60,627 bases of DNA. Origin: Lachnospiraceae bacterium. Its GTDB lineage: Bacteria; Bacillota; Clostridia; Lachnospirales; Lachnospiraceae. Positions 1-9,973 of this stretch are shown here, in pieces. The position numbers were made by a program, and so were the translations under genes. A model generated the notes under the pieces. The model ran no database searches, was not told where the DNA came from, and saw only the letters and a program-made list of their open reading frames with translations. How positions within the stretch are numbered: position 1 is the stretch's first letter; every line of letters begins with the position of its first letter. Location of the stretch: positions 1 to 60,627 of the forward strand of contig JAILJC010000070.1 in the NCBI GenBank assembly GCA_024694965.1, given 5' to 3'.

Positions 1-98
1 TTTTGTTCTCCTTTATATTCATGAATCTGCGTAAGAAGTGCTACTATATCAGAAGTTAATAGTTTTTCCCATTTTTTTCTGTAATCATAATTTCTCAT
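1..98 (-). CDS. Fic-like protein, N-terminal fragment (runs off the left edge)
   Basis: Thirty-two codons are visible, starting MRNYDYRKKW and continuing through a segment ending HEYKGEQ; the rest lies beyond position 1. The start ATG follows TGAGGATATTGAA, a weak ribosome site, and a plausible promoter lies just upstream (156-184). The pattern 'LLTQIHEYKG' resembles the N-terminus of Fic-family proteins (AMP-transferases, often in toxin-antitoxin or accessory loci), but this is recall from a short piece and the Fic motif itself is outside the window. The DNA is clearly more AT-rich than the rest of the window, which suggests an accessory or transferred gene. Coding status is fairly likely, family assignment weak. 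Confidence 0.5.
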   Translation of the reverse strand, partial: MRNYDYRKKWEKLLTSDIVALLTQIHEYKGEQ

Positions 99-155
99 TT
101 CAATATCCTCATTTATTCATCAACTTATTCAAAATCGTGAAAATGATGCAATTAA

Positions 156-184
156 ATTCTATCATTCATCATACTCATCGTCAA
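156..184 (-). promoter_or_regulatory. Promoter of the Fic-like gene
   Basis: Reading leftward there is TTGACG, 17 bases, then TAGAAT, placed about 60 bases before the start codon of the Fic-like gene. Confidence 0.5.
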
Positions 185-187
185 TAC

Positions 188-221
188 CAACTACATCATA
201 TGTTCAAACATGATGTAGTTG
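188..221. repeat. Inverted repeat upstream of the Fic-like promoter
   Basis: CAACTACATC and its exact complement GATGTAGTTG flank a 14-base centre that can pair further (ATGTT with AACAT). It sits only four bases upstream of the -35 box of the Fic-like gene, the position of an operator. It could also be a chance AT-rich palindrome. The surrounding bases 99-281 hold no convincing reading frame. Confidence 0.4.
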
Positions 222-281
222 AGCAATCGATGATGCAGTTAAAATCGACATTAACTATTTGTGTACATTTTTGTCCGAATA

Positions 282-315
282 TAAAAAAATACAGGTAACC
301 CCACGGATTACCTGC
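282..315 (-). terminator. Intrinsic terminator of guaA
   Basis: Read leftward: a GC-containing hairpin with seven-pair arms CAGGTAA/TTACCTG (292-314) followed by TATTTTTTTAT. It lies about 50 bases past the guaA stop codon. Confidence 0.85.
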
Positions 316-364
316 AATTATTTAACACTATATGTACCAACTGAACAAGCTAACACAAAATGTA

Positions 365-2086
365 TTATTCAAGCTCTATCGTTCCCGGGGGTTTGCTCGT
401 AAGGTCGTAGAATACCCTGTTTACGCCGCGAACTTCGTTTATGATGCGGCTCATTACGGTCTGGAGGACGTTAAACGGGATGTCGGCGGCTTCGGCGGTC
501 ATGAAGTCGACCGTCTTTACGGCGCGGAGGGCTATCGCGTAATCGTAGGTGCGCTCGTCGCCCATGACTCCTACGCTCCGCATGTTTGTAAGTGCCGCGA
601 AGTACTGGTCGGGCATCCACGGCGGTTCGCCGGTAAGGCCCACCTTGCGCACTTCCCTGATACCCTCGTAGTTGGCCCTGTCATTCTCCCTTTCGGCCTT
701 CTTCATCTGCCACTCCATGACGGCGGTGGCGATCTCCTCCCTGTAAATGGCGTCGGCATCCTGCACCATCCTTACCTTGTCGGCGGTTACCTCGCCCACT
801 ATCCTGACGCCGAGGCCCGGTCCCGGGAAGGGCTGCCTGTAAACGAGGCTGTTCGGGAGCCCAAGCTTAAGTCCCACCTTCCTTACCTCGTCCTTAAACA
901 GATCGCGGAGGGGCTCTATTATTCCCTTGAAATCAACGTGGTCCGGAAGTCCCCCTACGTTATGGTGCGATTTGATGACGGCTGATTCTCCCCCAAGTCC
1001 GCTTTCGACCACATCGGGATAGATGGTACCCTGAGCAAGGTAGTCTACCTTGCCTATCTTCTTAGCTTCTTCTTCGAATACCCTTATGAATTCCTCGCCT
1101 ATTATCTTGCGCTTCTGTTCGGGCTCGCTTACGCCATTAAGCTTTTCGTAGTATCTTTCCTGTGCATTGACGCGGACGAAATTTATATCAAAGTTTCCGG
1201 CGCTGCCGAATATCGCCTCGACATCGTCGCCCTCGTTTTTCCTTAACAAGCCGTGGTCTACGAACACGCAGGTAAGCTGCTGTCCTATCGCACGTGCAAG
1301 CAGTGCCGCAAGGACGGAAGAATCAACCCCGCCGGACAATGCCAACAGCACCTTGCCCCTACCGACGCGCTCCCTTATGTTTATGACCGCGTTCTCAACG
1401 AAGGTATCCATCCTCCATGAGCCGCTGCAGTCACATATCTTCCTTACGAAATTGTACAGTATCTTGGTACCTTCGACCGTATGCAGCACCTCGGGATGGA
1501 ACTGAATCGCATACAGCTTCTTTTCCTCATTTTCGGCTGCGGCCACGGGACAGTTCTCCGTATACGCAACGGTCGAAAATCCGGGTGCCAACCTTGAAAT
1601 ATAGTCAAAATGGCTCATCCAAACCTGGGTCACCATCGTATCTATCTCACTGAAGGCCTTGTTTGACTTTTCCCTGTTTGAGGGCAGGTCGGCAAAGCTT
1701 TCACGCGGATCCATGGCTTCGCCCACGTTTTCAAAAAGCCTTGACTTAGTATTTATTAAGGTACGCGTCCTGCCGTATTCCCTGTTATCGGCCTTTTTAA
1801 CCTCACCGCCGAGCACATGCTGCATAAGCTGTGCGCCGTAGCATAATCCAAGTACAGGGACCCCGGTTTCAAACAGTTCCCTTCCGGCACCCGGAGCACC
1901 GTCTTCATACACGCTGTTCGGTCCGCCGGTAAGAATGATCCCCTTTGGTTTTGATTCCATTATCTTATCAAGCGGCGTCCTGTAGGAATAAATCTCACAG
2001 TATACGTTGCATTCACGCACGCGCCTTGCAACAAGCTGGTTATACTGTCCGCCGAAATCGATCACTACGATCTTTTCTCTTTCCAT
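365..2086 (-). CDS. guaA: GMP synthase (glutamine-hydrolysing)
   Basis: Makes GMP from XMP, ATP and glutamine in the cytoplasm. The N-terminal class I glutaminase has the nucleophile Cys82 in GLCYGAQL and the His197/Glu199 pair in FHPEV. The ATP-pyrophosphatase domain has the P-loop SGGVDSS (251-257). The C-terminal dimerisation domain ends in the usual KPPGTIELE-type tail. The chosen ATG follows GGAGAGCACA; an upstream in-frame ATG at 2152 has no ribosome site. At 573 residues it is about 50 longer than most bacterial GuaA. The extra length sits in two places, roughly residues 122-152 of the glutaminase and 457-492 near the C-terminus. It is monocistronic, with its own promoter and terminator. 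Confidence 0.95.
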   Translation of the reverse strand: MEREKIVVIDFGGQYNQLVARRVRECNVYCEIYSYRTPLDKIMESKPKGIILTGGPNSVYEDGAPGAGRELFETGVPVLGLCYGAQLMQHVLGGEVKKADNREYGRTRTLINTKSRLFENVGEAMDPRESFADLPSNREKSNKAFSEIDTMVTQVWMSHFDYISRLAPGFSTVAYTENCPVAAAENEEKKLYAIQFHPEVLHTVEGTKILYNFVRKICDCSGSWRMDTFVENAVINIRERVGRGKVLLALSGGVDSSVLAALLARAIGQQLTCVFVDHGLLRKNEGDDVEAIFGSAGNFDINFVRVNAQERYYEKLNGVSEPEQKRKIIGEEFIRVFEEEAKKIGKVDYLAQGTIYPDVVESGLGGESAVIKSHHNVGGLPDHVDFKGIIEPLRDLFKDEVRKVGLKLGLPNSLVYRQPFPGPGLGVRIVGEVTADKVRMVQDADAIYREEIATAVMEWQMKKAERENDRANYEGIREVRKVGLTGEPPWMPDQYFAALTNMRSVGVMGDERTYDYAIALRAVKTVDFMTAEAADIPFNVLQTVMSRIINEVRGVNRVFYDLTSKPPGTIELE

Positions 2087-2143
2087 TGTGCTCTCCGTTC
2101 TTAAAATACCATATCTGTACGCCAAACCTGTTTTAACAGTTAA

Positions 2144-2172
2144 ATAATACACTCCGGCCCGCTTTCTTTCAA
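2144..2172 (-). promoter_or_regulatory. Promoter of guaA
   Basis: TTGAAA, 17 bases, TATTAT read leftward, giving a leader of about 50 bases. No terminator or ANTAR-type hairpin is visible in this leader, unlike the other glutamine amidotransferase genes of the window. Confidence 0.6.
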
Positions 2173-2244
2173 TAGTTTCAAATAGCTGATGATTTTTTCC
2201 CTGTTAAGTGGTATCATAAGGGTTAGTTGCAGGAGGCTGAACCG

Positions 2245-3633
2245 ATGTTTAAGCAAAAAAAAGCCGTTAAACAGGGACTCCACATCATCATCGTGGGATG
2301 TGGAAAGGTGGGTTCCACACTGGTCGAGATCTTAAGCAATGAGGGGAACGATATCACCATCATCGACAAGGATCCCGCCATCATCGAATCGCTTACCAAT
2401 ACCTTCGATGTCATGGGCATTGAAGGAAACGGAGCAAGCTTTACCACTCAGGAGGAAGCCGGGATCAAGAAGGCCGATCTTATGATCGCCGTGACCAATT
2501 CCGACGAGCTTAACCTTTTATGCTGTACAGTGGCCAAGCAGGTAGGTAACTGTGCAACGATAGCAAGGGTAAGGACTCCCGAGTACAACAAGGAAGTCCA
2601 GTACTTAACGGAGCAGCTTGGACTTGCAATGATCATCAACCCCGAGTACGAGGTTGCCAAGGAAATATCACGTATACTTTATCTTCCGTCCGCACTTGAG
2701 GTAAGCTCGTTTGCGCACGGACAGGCCGAACTTATCAAATACAAGATCAGCGAGGACAACCCGCTTAACGGGATCAAGATCGCCGATCTTTCAACTGTCA
2801 TTAAAACCAAGATCTTAATATGCGCGATCGAGCGTGACGACAAGGTTTACATCCCTTCCGGAAACAACCATATACAGGCCGGAGATATCATATCCTTCGT
2901 GACTCCGAGGAAGTCCGTCAAGGATTTCTTTACGCAGATCGGCGTTAAAACGAATAAGATCAAGGACACCATGATAATCGGCGGCGGCAAGGCGGCTTAC
3001 TACCTTGCGAACATGCTCCTTAACATGGGTATGGCGGTTAAGATAATCGAAAGCAACAAGAGCCGGTGTGAGGAACTTAGCATCCTCCTTCCCAAGGCTA
3101 TCATCATAAACGGTGACGGTACCAACGAGGAGCTTTTAAATGAGGAAGGCATCGACTGTGTCGGCTCATTCATCCCGCTTACCGGCATAGATGAGGAAAA
3201 CATAATCCTGACTCTTTATGCAAAGCAGGTATCAAAGGCGAAGGTCATCACCAAGATAAACCGCATCAATTTCCGCGGGGTAATAAGCAAGCTGGATCTT
3301 GGAAGTACCGTTTATCCGAGGTACATAACAAGCGAAGCGATAATCGCATACGTACGTGCCAAAAAGAATTCGATGAACTCAAACATCGAAACCCTCTATC
3401 ACATGTACGATCACAGGGTTGAAGCGATCGAGTTCAATATCGACAAGGAATCCAAGGTCACTGGTACGACTCTTGCTAAGCTTCCTCTTAAGGATAACCT
3501 CATCATCGCCTTTATAAACCGGAGCGGCAAGGTGTTCATCCCCAGCGGTTCCGACTGCATGATGGTCGGGGATTCGGTAATGATAGTAACCACCCATACG
3601 GGTTTTGATAATATACTCGATATACTTGAGTGA
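2245..3633 (+). CDS. trkA: Trk potassium uptake regulatory subunit TrkA
   Basis: Peripheral NAD(H)-binding gate protein for the TrkH channel. It has the usual duplicated layout: RCK-N with the Rossmann motif VGCGKVGSTL near residue 16, RCK-C, a second RCK-N with IIGGGKAAYY near residue 235, and a second RCK-C. Length (462 residues) is normal for a two-unit TrkA. The ATG at 2245 is preceded by AGGAGG at 2231; a TTG 18 bases earlier overlaps that ribosome site and is rejected. trkH follows 15 bases later, so the two form an operon. Confidence 0.93.
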   Translation: MFKQKKAVKQGLHIIIVGCGKVGSTLVEILSNEGNDITIIDKDPAIIESLTNTFDVMGIEGNGASFTTQEEAGIKKADLMIAVTNSDELNLLCCTVAKQVGNCATIARVRTPEYNKEVQYLTEQLGLAMIINPEYEVAKEISRILYLPSALEVSSFAHGQAELIKYKISEDNPLNGIKIADLSTVIKTKILICAIERDDKVYIPSGNNHIQAGDIISFVTPRKSVKDFFTQIGVKTNKIKDTMIIGGGKAAYYLANMLLNMGMAVKIIESNKSRCEELSILLPKAIIINGDGTNEELLNEEGIDCVGSFIPLTGIDEENIILTLYAKQVSKAKVITKINRINFRGVISKLDLGSTVYPRYITSEAIIAYVRAKKNSMNSNIETLYHMYDHRVEAIEFNIDKESKVTGTTLAKLPLKDNLIIAFINRSGKVFIPSGSDCMMVGDSVMIVTTHTGFDNILDILE

Positions 3634-3648
3634 TATTCGGAGTAAGAC

Positions 3649-5118
3649 ATGAACAGTTCTATAGTCCGCTATACACTGGGACAGGTTTTAAAAATAGAAG
3701 CGGTGCTTTTACTTCTTCCCTGCATTGTTGCGCTTATATATTCGGAAAGTAAGGGCATCTGTTTTCTTGTTGTCGCTGCCATCTGCGCATTCTTAGGCTT
3801 CGGGATGACCATCCTTAAGCCCGAGTCCAACTTATTCTACTTGAAAGAAGGCTGTATAATCACATCCTTATGCTGGATATTCCTAAGCTTTTTCGGTGCC
3901 CTGCCGTTTTATTTAAGCGGCGAGATACCTTCACTTACCGACGCTCTTTTTGAGACGGTGTCCGGTTTTACCACCACCGGAGCCAGCATCTTATCCGAAG
4001 TTGAATCCTTAAGCAAATGCATCACGTTCTGGCGCTGCTTCACACACTGGATCGGCGGTATGGGAGTGCTCGTTTTCCTCCTTGCCATCATCCCGATAGG
4101 CGGCGGATCCCAGATAAACATCATGAAGGCGGAAAGCCCCGGCCCTTCCGTTGGAAAGCTCGTTCCCAAGATAAGGTCAACAGCAAGGATCCTTTACATT
4201 ATCTACTTTGTCCTGACCGTTTTGGAGATCATCTTCTTAATGGCGGGCGGGATGTCACTGTTTATCTCGATCTGTACCGCAACGGCCACAGCGGGTACCG
4301 GCGGATTCGGCGTAATGAACGACAGCCTTGCCGGATTTTCACCTTACATCCAGTGGGTCGTTACGATATTCATGATCCTGTTCGGCGTAAACTTTAACGC
4401 TTATTACCTTATCGTTTTCAACCAGGTCCGCAAGGCCATTACAATGGAGGAGGTCGTACATTACTTTGCGATCATCCTTGTCGCGATAGCCATCATCTTT
4501 ACGAGGATAGCAGGAAGCTACGCACATGCCGCGGATGCACTCAGGGATACAGCCTTCCAGGTCGCTTCGATAATCACCACCACCGGTTTTTCGACGGTTG
4601 ACTTTGACAAATGGCCTGCGGTCTGCCAGACGGTGCTCGTATTCCTTATGTTCATCGGCGCCTGCGCGGGCAGCACCGGCGGCGGTATCAAGGTTTCCCG
4701 CTTGATCATCCTGCGCAAGACGATAATAAAAGAAATGATCTCCTATGTACATCCGAAGAGTATCAAGAAGATCAAGATGGATGATAAGCCCGTCGAGCAC
4801 GAAGTTGTGCGGGCCACCAACGTATTCTTTATTACTTTTGTGATCATTTTCTCGGTTTCGGTACTGCTCGTATCGATAGACGGAAATGACCTTGTCACCA
4901 ACTTTACGGCCGTTGCCGCCACCATAAATAACATAGGTCCCGGCCTTTCAAAGGTGGGACCCGCATTAAACTATGGTCATTTCTCGATCTTTTCAAAGTA
5001 TGTCCTTATGTTTGACATGATCGCGGGACGCCTTGAACTGTTCCCGCTTCTCATGCTGTTCCATCCCGAGCTGTGGAAGGAGCTGTTCGCTCACTACATA
5101 AGGAAGTTCAGCAAGTGA
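3649..5118 (+). CDS. trkH: Trk potassium uptake membrane subunit TrkH
   Basis: Integral membrane channel protein that imports K+ with TrkA. It shows four filter-like loops between hydrophobic helices: SGFTTTGASI, TGTGGFGVM, ITTTGFSTVDF and NNIGPGLSKVG. These are the degenerate K+ channel filters of the SKT family. Length 489 residues is typical. The start follows CGGAG and lies 15 bases after trkA. Its stop codon is one base from the stop of the convergent NlpC/P60 gene, with no terminator hairpin seen between them. Confidence 0.94.
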   Translation: MNSSIVRYTLGQVLKIEAVLLLLPCIVALIYSESKGICFLVVAAICAFLGFGMTILKPESNLFYLKEGCIITSLCWIFLSFFGALPFYLSGEIPSLTDALFETVSGFTTTGASILSEVESLSKCITFWRCFTHWIGGMGVLVFLLAIIPIGGGSQINIMKAESPGPSVGKLVPKIRSTARILYIIYFVLTVLEIIFLMAGGMSLFISICTATATAGTGGFGVMNDSLAGFSPYIQWVVTIFMILFGVNFNAYYLIVFNQVRKAITMEEVVHYFAIILVAIAIIFTRIAGSYAHAADALRDTAFQVASIITTTGFSTVDFDKWPAVCQTVLVFLMFIGACAGSTGGGIKVSRLIILRKTIIKEMISYVHPKSIKKIKMDDKPVEHEVVRATNVFFITFVIIFSVSVLLVSIDGNDLVTNFTAVAATINNIGPGLSKVGPALNYGHFSIFSKYVLMFDMIAGRLELFPLLMLFHPELWKELFAHYIRKFSK

Positions 5119-5119
5119 T

Positions 5120-6394
5120 CTAAACTATCCTTCTTACGGTTATTATCGAACGGTACAGCGCATTGCTTATCTTTATGCCCGTTGACGGGGTGCTTGCGTG
5201 TACTATCTGTCCGCCCCCTATATATATTCCCACATGACCGCCGTAATAGATTATATCTCCCGGCTGTGCCTCGGAGTAGCTTACTTCACGGCCGTAGGTC
5301 GACTGCGAGTAGGAGTTCCTCGGGATTGAGTAGCCGAAATGGCTGTACACTGCCGATGTAAATCCCGAACAGTCGCAGCCCTCGGTAAGTGAAGTTCCTC
5401 CGGCTACATAGGGATTACCCACATATTTGCATGCGAAATCGGCAATCTCCCTTCCCTTTGCAGAATCGCCCGGCGAGGCGTTTCCTCCGCCCGAAGAGCT
5501 TTCTTCCTTTTTGGGTGCCTCGTCACTTCCTCCATCGGATTCGGATGATTTTTCCTTATCATCACTGTCTTCGTTTTTATTCTTTTTCTTTTTTGAATCT
5601 TCCTCCGCCTTCTTCTTGGCTTCGGCCTCAGCCTTCTTGCGTGCTTCTTCCTCGGCCTTGCGCCTTGCGGCCTCCTCGGCTTCTATCTGCTTTAAGACGG
5701 CTGTCTGGTGTTTGATCTGCTCCTGATATTCGCCCGCCTTCTGCTTGGCTGCCGACAACTGGGATTCGAAATCTTCAAGGGTACGCTTCTTCTCATCGAT
5801 GAGCTCCTGTAAGTGCTTGCTCTCGGAAACGTATTCCTCCTGCATCTCGGTAAGCTCGTCCTTTTCCTCTTCAAGCCTTGCCTTAAGCTCGGCTTCCTCT
5901 TCCTTTGTCTGCTGGTAACTTAGGAGCATCTGGCGGTCATATTCATACAGCTGTTCAACATAGTCCGCCTTGTTTACGATATCTGCGATGCTTTCCGACT
6001 GGAGGAACATTTCGATGTATTTCTTCTCGCCGCGCTCGTACATGAACTTGATACGTCTCTTCATCGATTCGTATTGCTGTTCTTCCTTGCTCCTGGCCTC
6101 TTCGTACTCGGCCTGCGCTACATCGATCTCACCCTGTTTTGACTTGATATCATCGGTAATAAGATCGACCGTAAGCAGAAGATCAACGAGTTGAGCATCA
6201 ATCTCAACGATCTCCTCCTGTACGGCCTCCTTGTTTTCTTCTATATTCTCAATGTTGCTGTTTACGGCATCAAGGTTTTTCTGCGCTTCCTGCTTCTGCT
6301 TCTGCGCTTCGCTTTTGGTGTCCGCCGCTACGCTTAAAGTTGGCGTCACCGAAAGAATCAATGCCAATAAAAGCAAAAAACCCCTCTTCCTCAT
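5120..6394 (-). CDS. Secreted coiled-coil NlpC/P60 peptidoglycan hydrolase
   Basis: Domain order: signal peptide (residues 1-24, cleavage near SVAADT), a long coiled coil (about 25-240, rich in Glu, Lys, Gln), a low-complexity Lys/Glu/Ser/Gly linker (about 240-310), then an NlpC/P60 domain. The catalytic Cys is in CDCSGFTSAVY and the His in GGHVGIYIG. The layout is that of PcsB/CwlO-type DL-endopeptidases, which cut between peptide residues of peptidoglycan during growth or division and are often gated by FtsEX through the coiled coil. No ftsEX is nearby. The ribosome site GGAGGAG precedes the ATG. Confidence 0.88.
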   Translation of the reverse strand: MRKRGFLLLLALILSVTPTLSVAADTKSEAQKQKQEAQKNLDAVNSNIENIEENKEAVQEEIVEIDAQLVDLLLTVDLITDDIKSKQGEIDVAQAEYEEARSKEEQQYESMKRRIKFMYERGEKKYIEMFLQSESIADIVNKADYVEQLYEYDRQMLLSYQQTKEEEAELKARLEEEKDELTEMQEEYVSESKHLQELIDEKKRTLEDFESQLSAAKQKAGEYQEQIKHQTAVLKQIEAEEAARRKAEEEARKKAEAEAKKKAEEDSKKKKNKNEDSDDKEKSSESDGGSDEAPKKEESSSGGGNASPGDSAKGREIADFACKYVGNPYVAGGTSLTEGCDCSGFTSAVYSHFGYSIPRNSYSQSTYGREVSYSEAQPGDIIYYGGHVGIYIGGGQIVHASTPSTGIKISNALYRSIITVRRIV

Positions 6395-6482
6395 TTATAC
6401 TCCTCCGGCCACCTGTCAAAAATCACATGGCAGATGACAAAACACAACAGGTACGTCCCTCAAAGCACCTACTGTAATTGTA

Positions 6483-6516
6483 ACATAAATGCAACAAAGT
6501 TGCGAGCATTTTATGT
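6483..6516. repeat. Hairpin between asnS and the NlpC/P60 gene
   Basis: Nested arms ACATAAA/TTTATGT and GCAAC/GTTGC around AAA. It lacks a good T run, so it is a weak terminator candidate for asnS; it also lies where the promoter of the NlpC/P60 gene would be (TACAAT read leftward). Confidence 0.35.
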
Positions 6517-6530
6517 AAACAATTTGTGAA

Positions 6531-7922
<1,392 letters not shown>

Positions 7923-7964
7923 ATAAATACCGCCTTTTCTGTTAGTCTGAAAAACCTAAAATAT

Positions 7965-8018
7965 GTTATAACACACATGTATAGCCTGTTGCAACCGTTC
8001 CGTCTGTTATGGTACAAT
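7965..8018. promoter_or_regulatory. Divergent promoters sharing one -35 hexamer
   Basis: The palindrome TTGCAA at 7989-7994 can act as -35 in both directions. Leftward it is followed after 18 bases by TATAAC (asnS); rightward after 18 bases by TACAAT (gene at 8062). The two polymerases could not sit there together. Confidence 0.55.
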
Positions 8019-8061
8019 ACATTCTGCGTTAAAAATTCATAATGTTTACGGGAGGTGTATC

Positions 8062-8538
8062 ATGTCACCAGTAGCGATCACTTTGATCATAATCGCGGTT
8101 GTCATCGCAGGTGCGGCCGTGGCGCTGTATTTTCTCGGGAAACGAGCCCAGAAGAAGCAGGCCGAACAACAGGAACAGATAAACGCCACCAAGCAGACCT
8201 ATTCCATGCTTATCATAGATAAGAAACGGATGAAGCTAAAAGATGCGGGATTGCCCGCCATGGTCTTAGAACAGACCCCAAGGCTCCTTCGGGGACAAAA
8301 GCTTCCGATAGTCAAGGCCAAGGTCGGCCCCCAGGTAATGTCCCTTATCTGCGACGAAAAGATCTTCGATCTTGTTCCCGTCAAAAAGGAGGTCAAGGCC
8401 TCGGTAAGCGGAATATATATCGTGGATGTTAAGGGCCTGCGCGGCGGAAATGCAAAGGTTGAAAAGAAACCCAAGAGCAAGTTCAAACAGGCAATTGAGA
8501 AAATGCAGGAAAAGGCAGGCGCAAAGCCTATAAAGTAA
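8062..8538 (+). CDS. Membrane-anchored protein of unknown function
   Basis: I do not recognise a named family. The 158 residues begin with one hydrophobic helix (about 4-27), then a Lys/Gln-rich stretch and a compact hydrophilic domain with VKAKVGPQVMSLICDEKIFD in its middle, and end in a basic tail. This suggests a bitopic inner-membrane protein with a cytoplasmic domain. GGGAGG lies seven bases before the ATG. It has its own promoter and a bidirectional terminator, so it is a single gene between asnS and galU. The strong signals and clean codon use make it a real gene. Confidence 0.8.
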   Translation: MSPVAITLIIIAVVIAGAAVALYFLGKRAQKKQAEQQEQINATKQTYSMLIIDKKRMKLKDAGLPAMVLEQTPRLLRGQKLPIVKAKVGPQVMSLICDEKIFDLVPVKKEVKASVSGIYIVDVKGLRGGNAKVEKKPKSKFKQAIEKMQEKAGAKPIK

Positions 8539-8544
8539 AATCAA

Positions 8545-8572
8545 AAAGGACGGTCCAAAAGGGCCGTCCTTT
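8545..8572. terminator. Bidirectional intrinsic terminator
   Basis: Twelve-pair hairpin, AAAGGACGG arm with its complement and an AAAA loop, A/T flanked on both sides. It serves the convergent genes ending at 8538 and 8587. Confidence 0.85.
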
Positions 8573-8586
8573 AACGTTACTCATTA

Positions 8587-9477
8587 TCACTCATAATCAA
8601 GCATCGCATCCATGTTATCATGCAGTTCGTTTATGTATTCAAGCATCTCATCCCTGACCTCGGGATTCCTAAGCGCAAATTCAACATTTGCCTGGATAAA
8701 GCCGCATTTCGTTCCGACGTCATACCTGTGACCCTTGAAATCATAGGCATACATGGCTTCGTCCTTACACATCCTGCGAAGTGCATCGGTAAGCTGGATC
8801 TCACCGCCCGTGCCTGCATCCTGGTTTTCAAGGTAATCGAAGATCGAAGGCGTGATGATGTATCGTCCGAGTATCGCAATATCCGACGGAGCATCCTCGA
8901 TCGCAGGCTTCTCGACTAAGTCCTTAACCTTATATACCCTGTCGTCTATCATCTTGCAGTCGGCGATACCGTATTTGTTGACAACCTCATGCGGTACCTT
9001 CTGGACACCCAAAACTGAAGTTTTATATTCATTGTAAATATCTATCATCTGGCTTAAGCAGGGCTTTTTCGCAACCACCACGTCATCGCCGAGGAGTACC
9101 GCAAAGGGTTCATTTCCTATGAAATGACGTGCCGTAAATATCGCATGTCCAAGGCCCCTCGGTTCCTTCTGCCTTATGTAATGGATGTTGGCCATCTCGG
9201 AAATTTCCCTGACCATATCAAGCATATCCTGCTTGCCGCTCTTTTCAAGCTCAAGCTCAAGCTCTATCGAACGGTCGAAATGATCCTCTATTGAACGCTT
9301 GTTGCGGCCGGTCACTATGATGATATCCTGAATGCCCGATGCAACCGCTTCTTCGATAATGTACTGGATCGTAGGCTTATCGACGATCGCGAGCATTTCC
9401 TTGGGCTGCGCCTTGGTCGCCGGAAGAAACCTTGTTCCCAGGCCTGCTGCCGGGATGATGGCCTTTCTTACCTTCAT
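8587..9477 (-). CDS. galU: UTP-glucose-1-phosphate uridylyltransferase
   Basis: Makes UDP-glucose from UTP and glucose-1-phosphate for cell-wall polymers, glycolipids and exopolysaccharide. The nucleotide-binding motif AAGLGTRFLPATKAQPKEML begins at residue 10, the sugar-binding region includes KEPRGLGHA, and GGEIQLTDA is near residue 220. Length 296 residues is standard for the GalU/GtaB family. It is the last gene of a leftward run with ispE, gntR, murI and the DUF1934 gene, spaced 21 bases from the DUF1934 gene. Confidence 0.93.
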   Translation of the reverse strand: MKVRKAIIPAAGLGTRFLPATKAQPKEMLAIVDKPTIQYIIEEAVASGIQDIIIVTGRNKRSIEDHFDRSIELELELEKSGKQDMLDMVREISEMANIHYIRQKEPRGLGHAIFTARHFIGNEPFAVLLGDDVVVAKKPCLSQMIDIYNEYKTSVLGVQKVPHEVVNKYGIADCKMIDDRVYKVKDLVEKPAIEDAPSDIAILGRYIITPSIFDYLENQDAGTGGEIQLTDALRRMCKDEAMYAYDFKGHRYDVGTKCGFIQANVEFALRNPEVRDEMLEYINELHDNMDAMLDYE

Positions 9478-9498
9478 GAAACCCTCCTTAAATACCTG

Positions 9499-9948
9499 TC
9501 AACTTAACGTGAATGATTCTCCGCTGTCCTTGGGCTGTATATCCATGTGGAGCCTGCAGTCTGCTAAATGCTCATAATTTACATCCAGCGAATAGGCTAT
9601 ATCCACCTGTATGTTCTCTTCATTTTCGACTACATCTATCCTGCTCGCATCAACGCCCACAAGCATGCTTCCGTACGGCGTGATGTAATTTGTGATGTTT
9701 CTCTTATTCTGCTCAAAGGACATGTTCACATTGGTATAGCCGCTCTTTGAGATATGGAATTCATCCGTGTCAAAACGCGCCACGTTCTTGGTGACCTCGT
9801 CCTGTCCCTCGCCTATCTCGTCATAGAGCAGATAATGCTTGTTGTTCTTCTTATAGTAGCATCCGCTCGTTATTATCTCTATCTTATCGGCATCCCTGAA
9901 TTCATCTGACTGTATTCCCGAAATGGTGATAAGTACATCCTTCTTCAT
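9499..9948 (-). CDS. DUF1934 beta-barrel protein
   Basis: A 149-residue cytoplasmic protein starting MKKDVLITISGIQ. The pattern of alternating strands, the central NKHYLLYDEI and the end YELxxxxLADCRLHMDI fit DUF1934 proteins (calycin-like fold, YwiB type), whose function is unknown. The family often sits near argS, pyrG or cell-wall genes in Firmicutes; here it lies between murI and galU, 25 bases after murI in reading order. No catalytic residues are apparent. Confidence 0.75.
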   Translation of the reverse strand: MKKDVLITISGIQSDEFRDADKIEIITSGCYYKKNNKHYLLYDEIGEGQDEVTKNVARFDTDEFHISKSGYTNVNMSFEQNKRNITNYITPYGSMLVGVDASRIDVVENEENIQVDIAYSLDVNYEHLADCRLHMDIQPKDSGESFTLS

Positions 9949-9973
9949 ATATTCCTCCGTCTCTTATCGGGAC

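Noticed and set aside
38-298. An 86-codon frame on the + strand in the AT-rich left edge
   Set aside because: No ribosome site, low-complexity His/Gln/Phe composition, and it overlaps the Fic-like start on the other strand together with its promoter and the guaA terminator.
2087-2244. Purine or guanine riboswitch upstream of guaA
   Set aside because: The leader has only a short CTGTT/AACAG hairpin and no terminator or three-way junction pattern.
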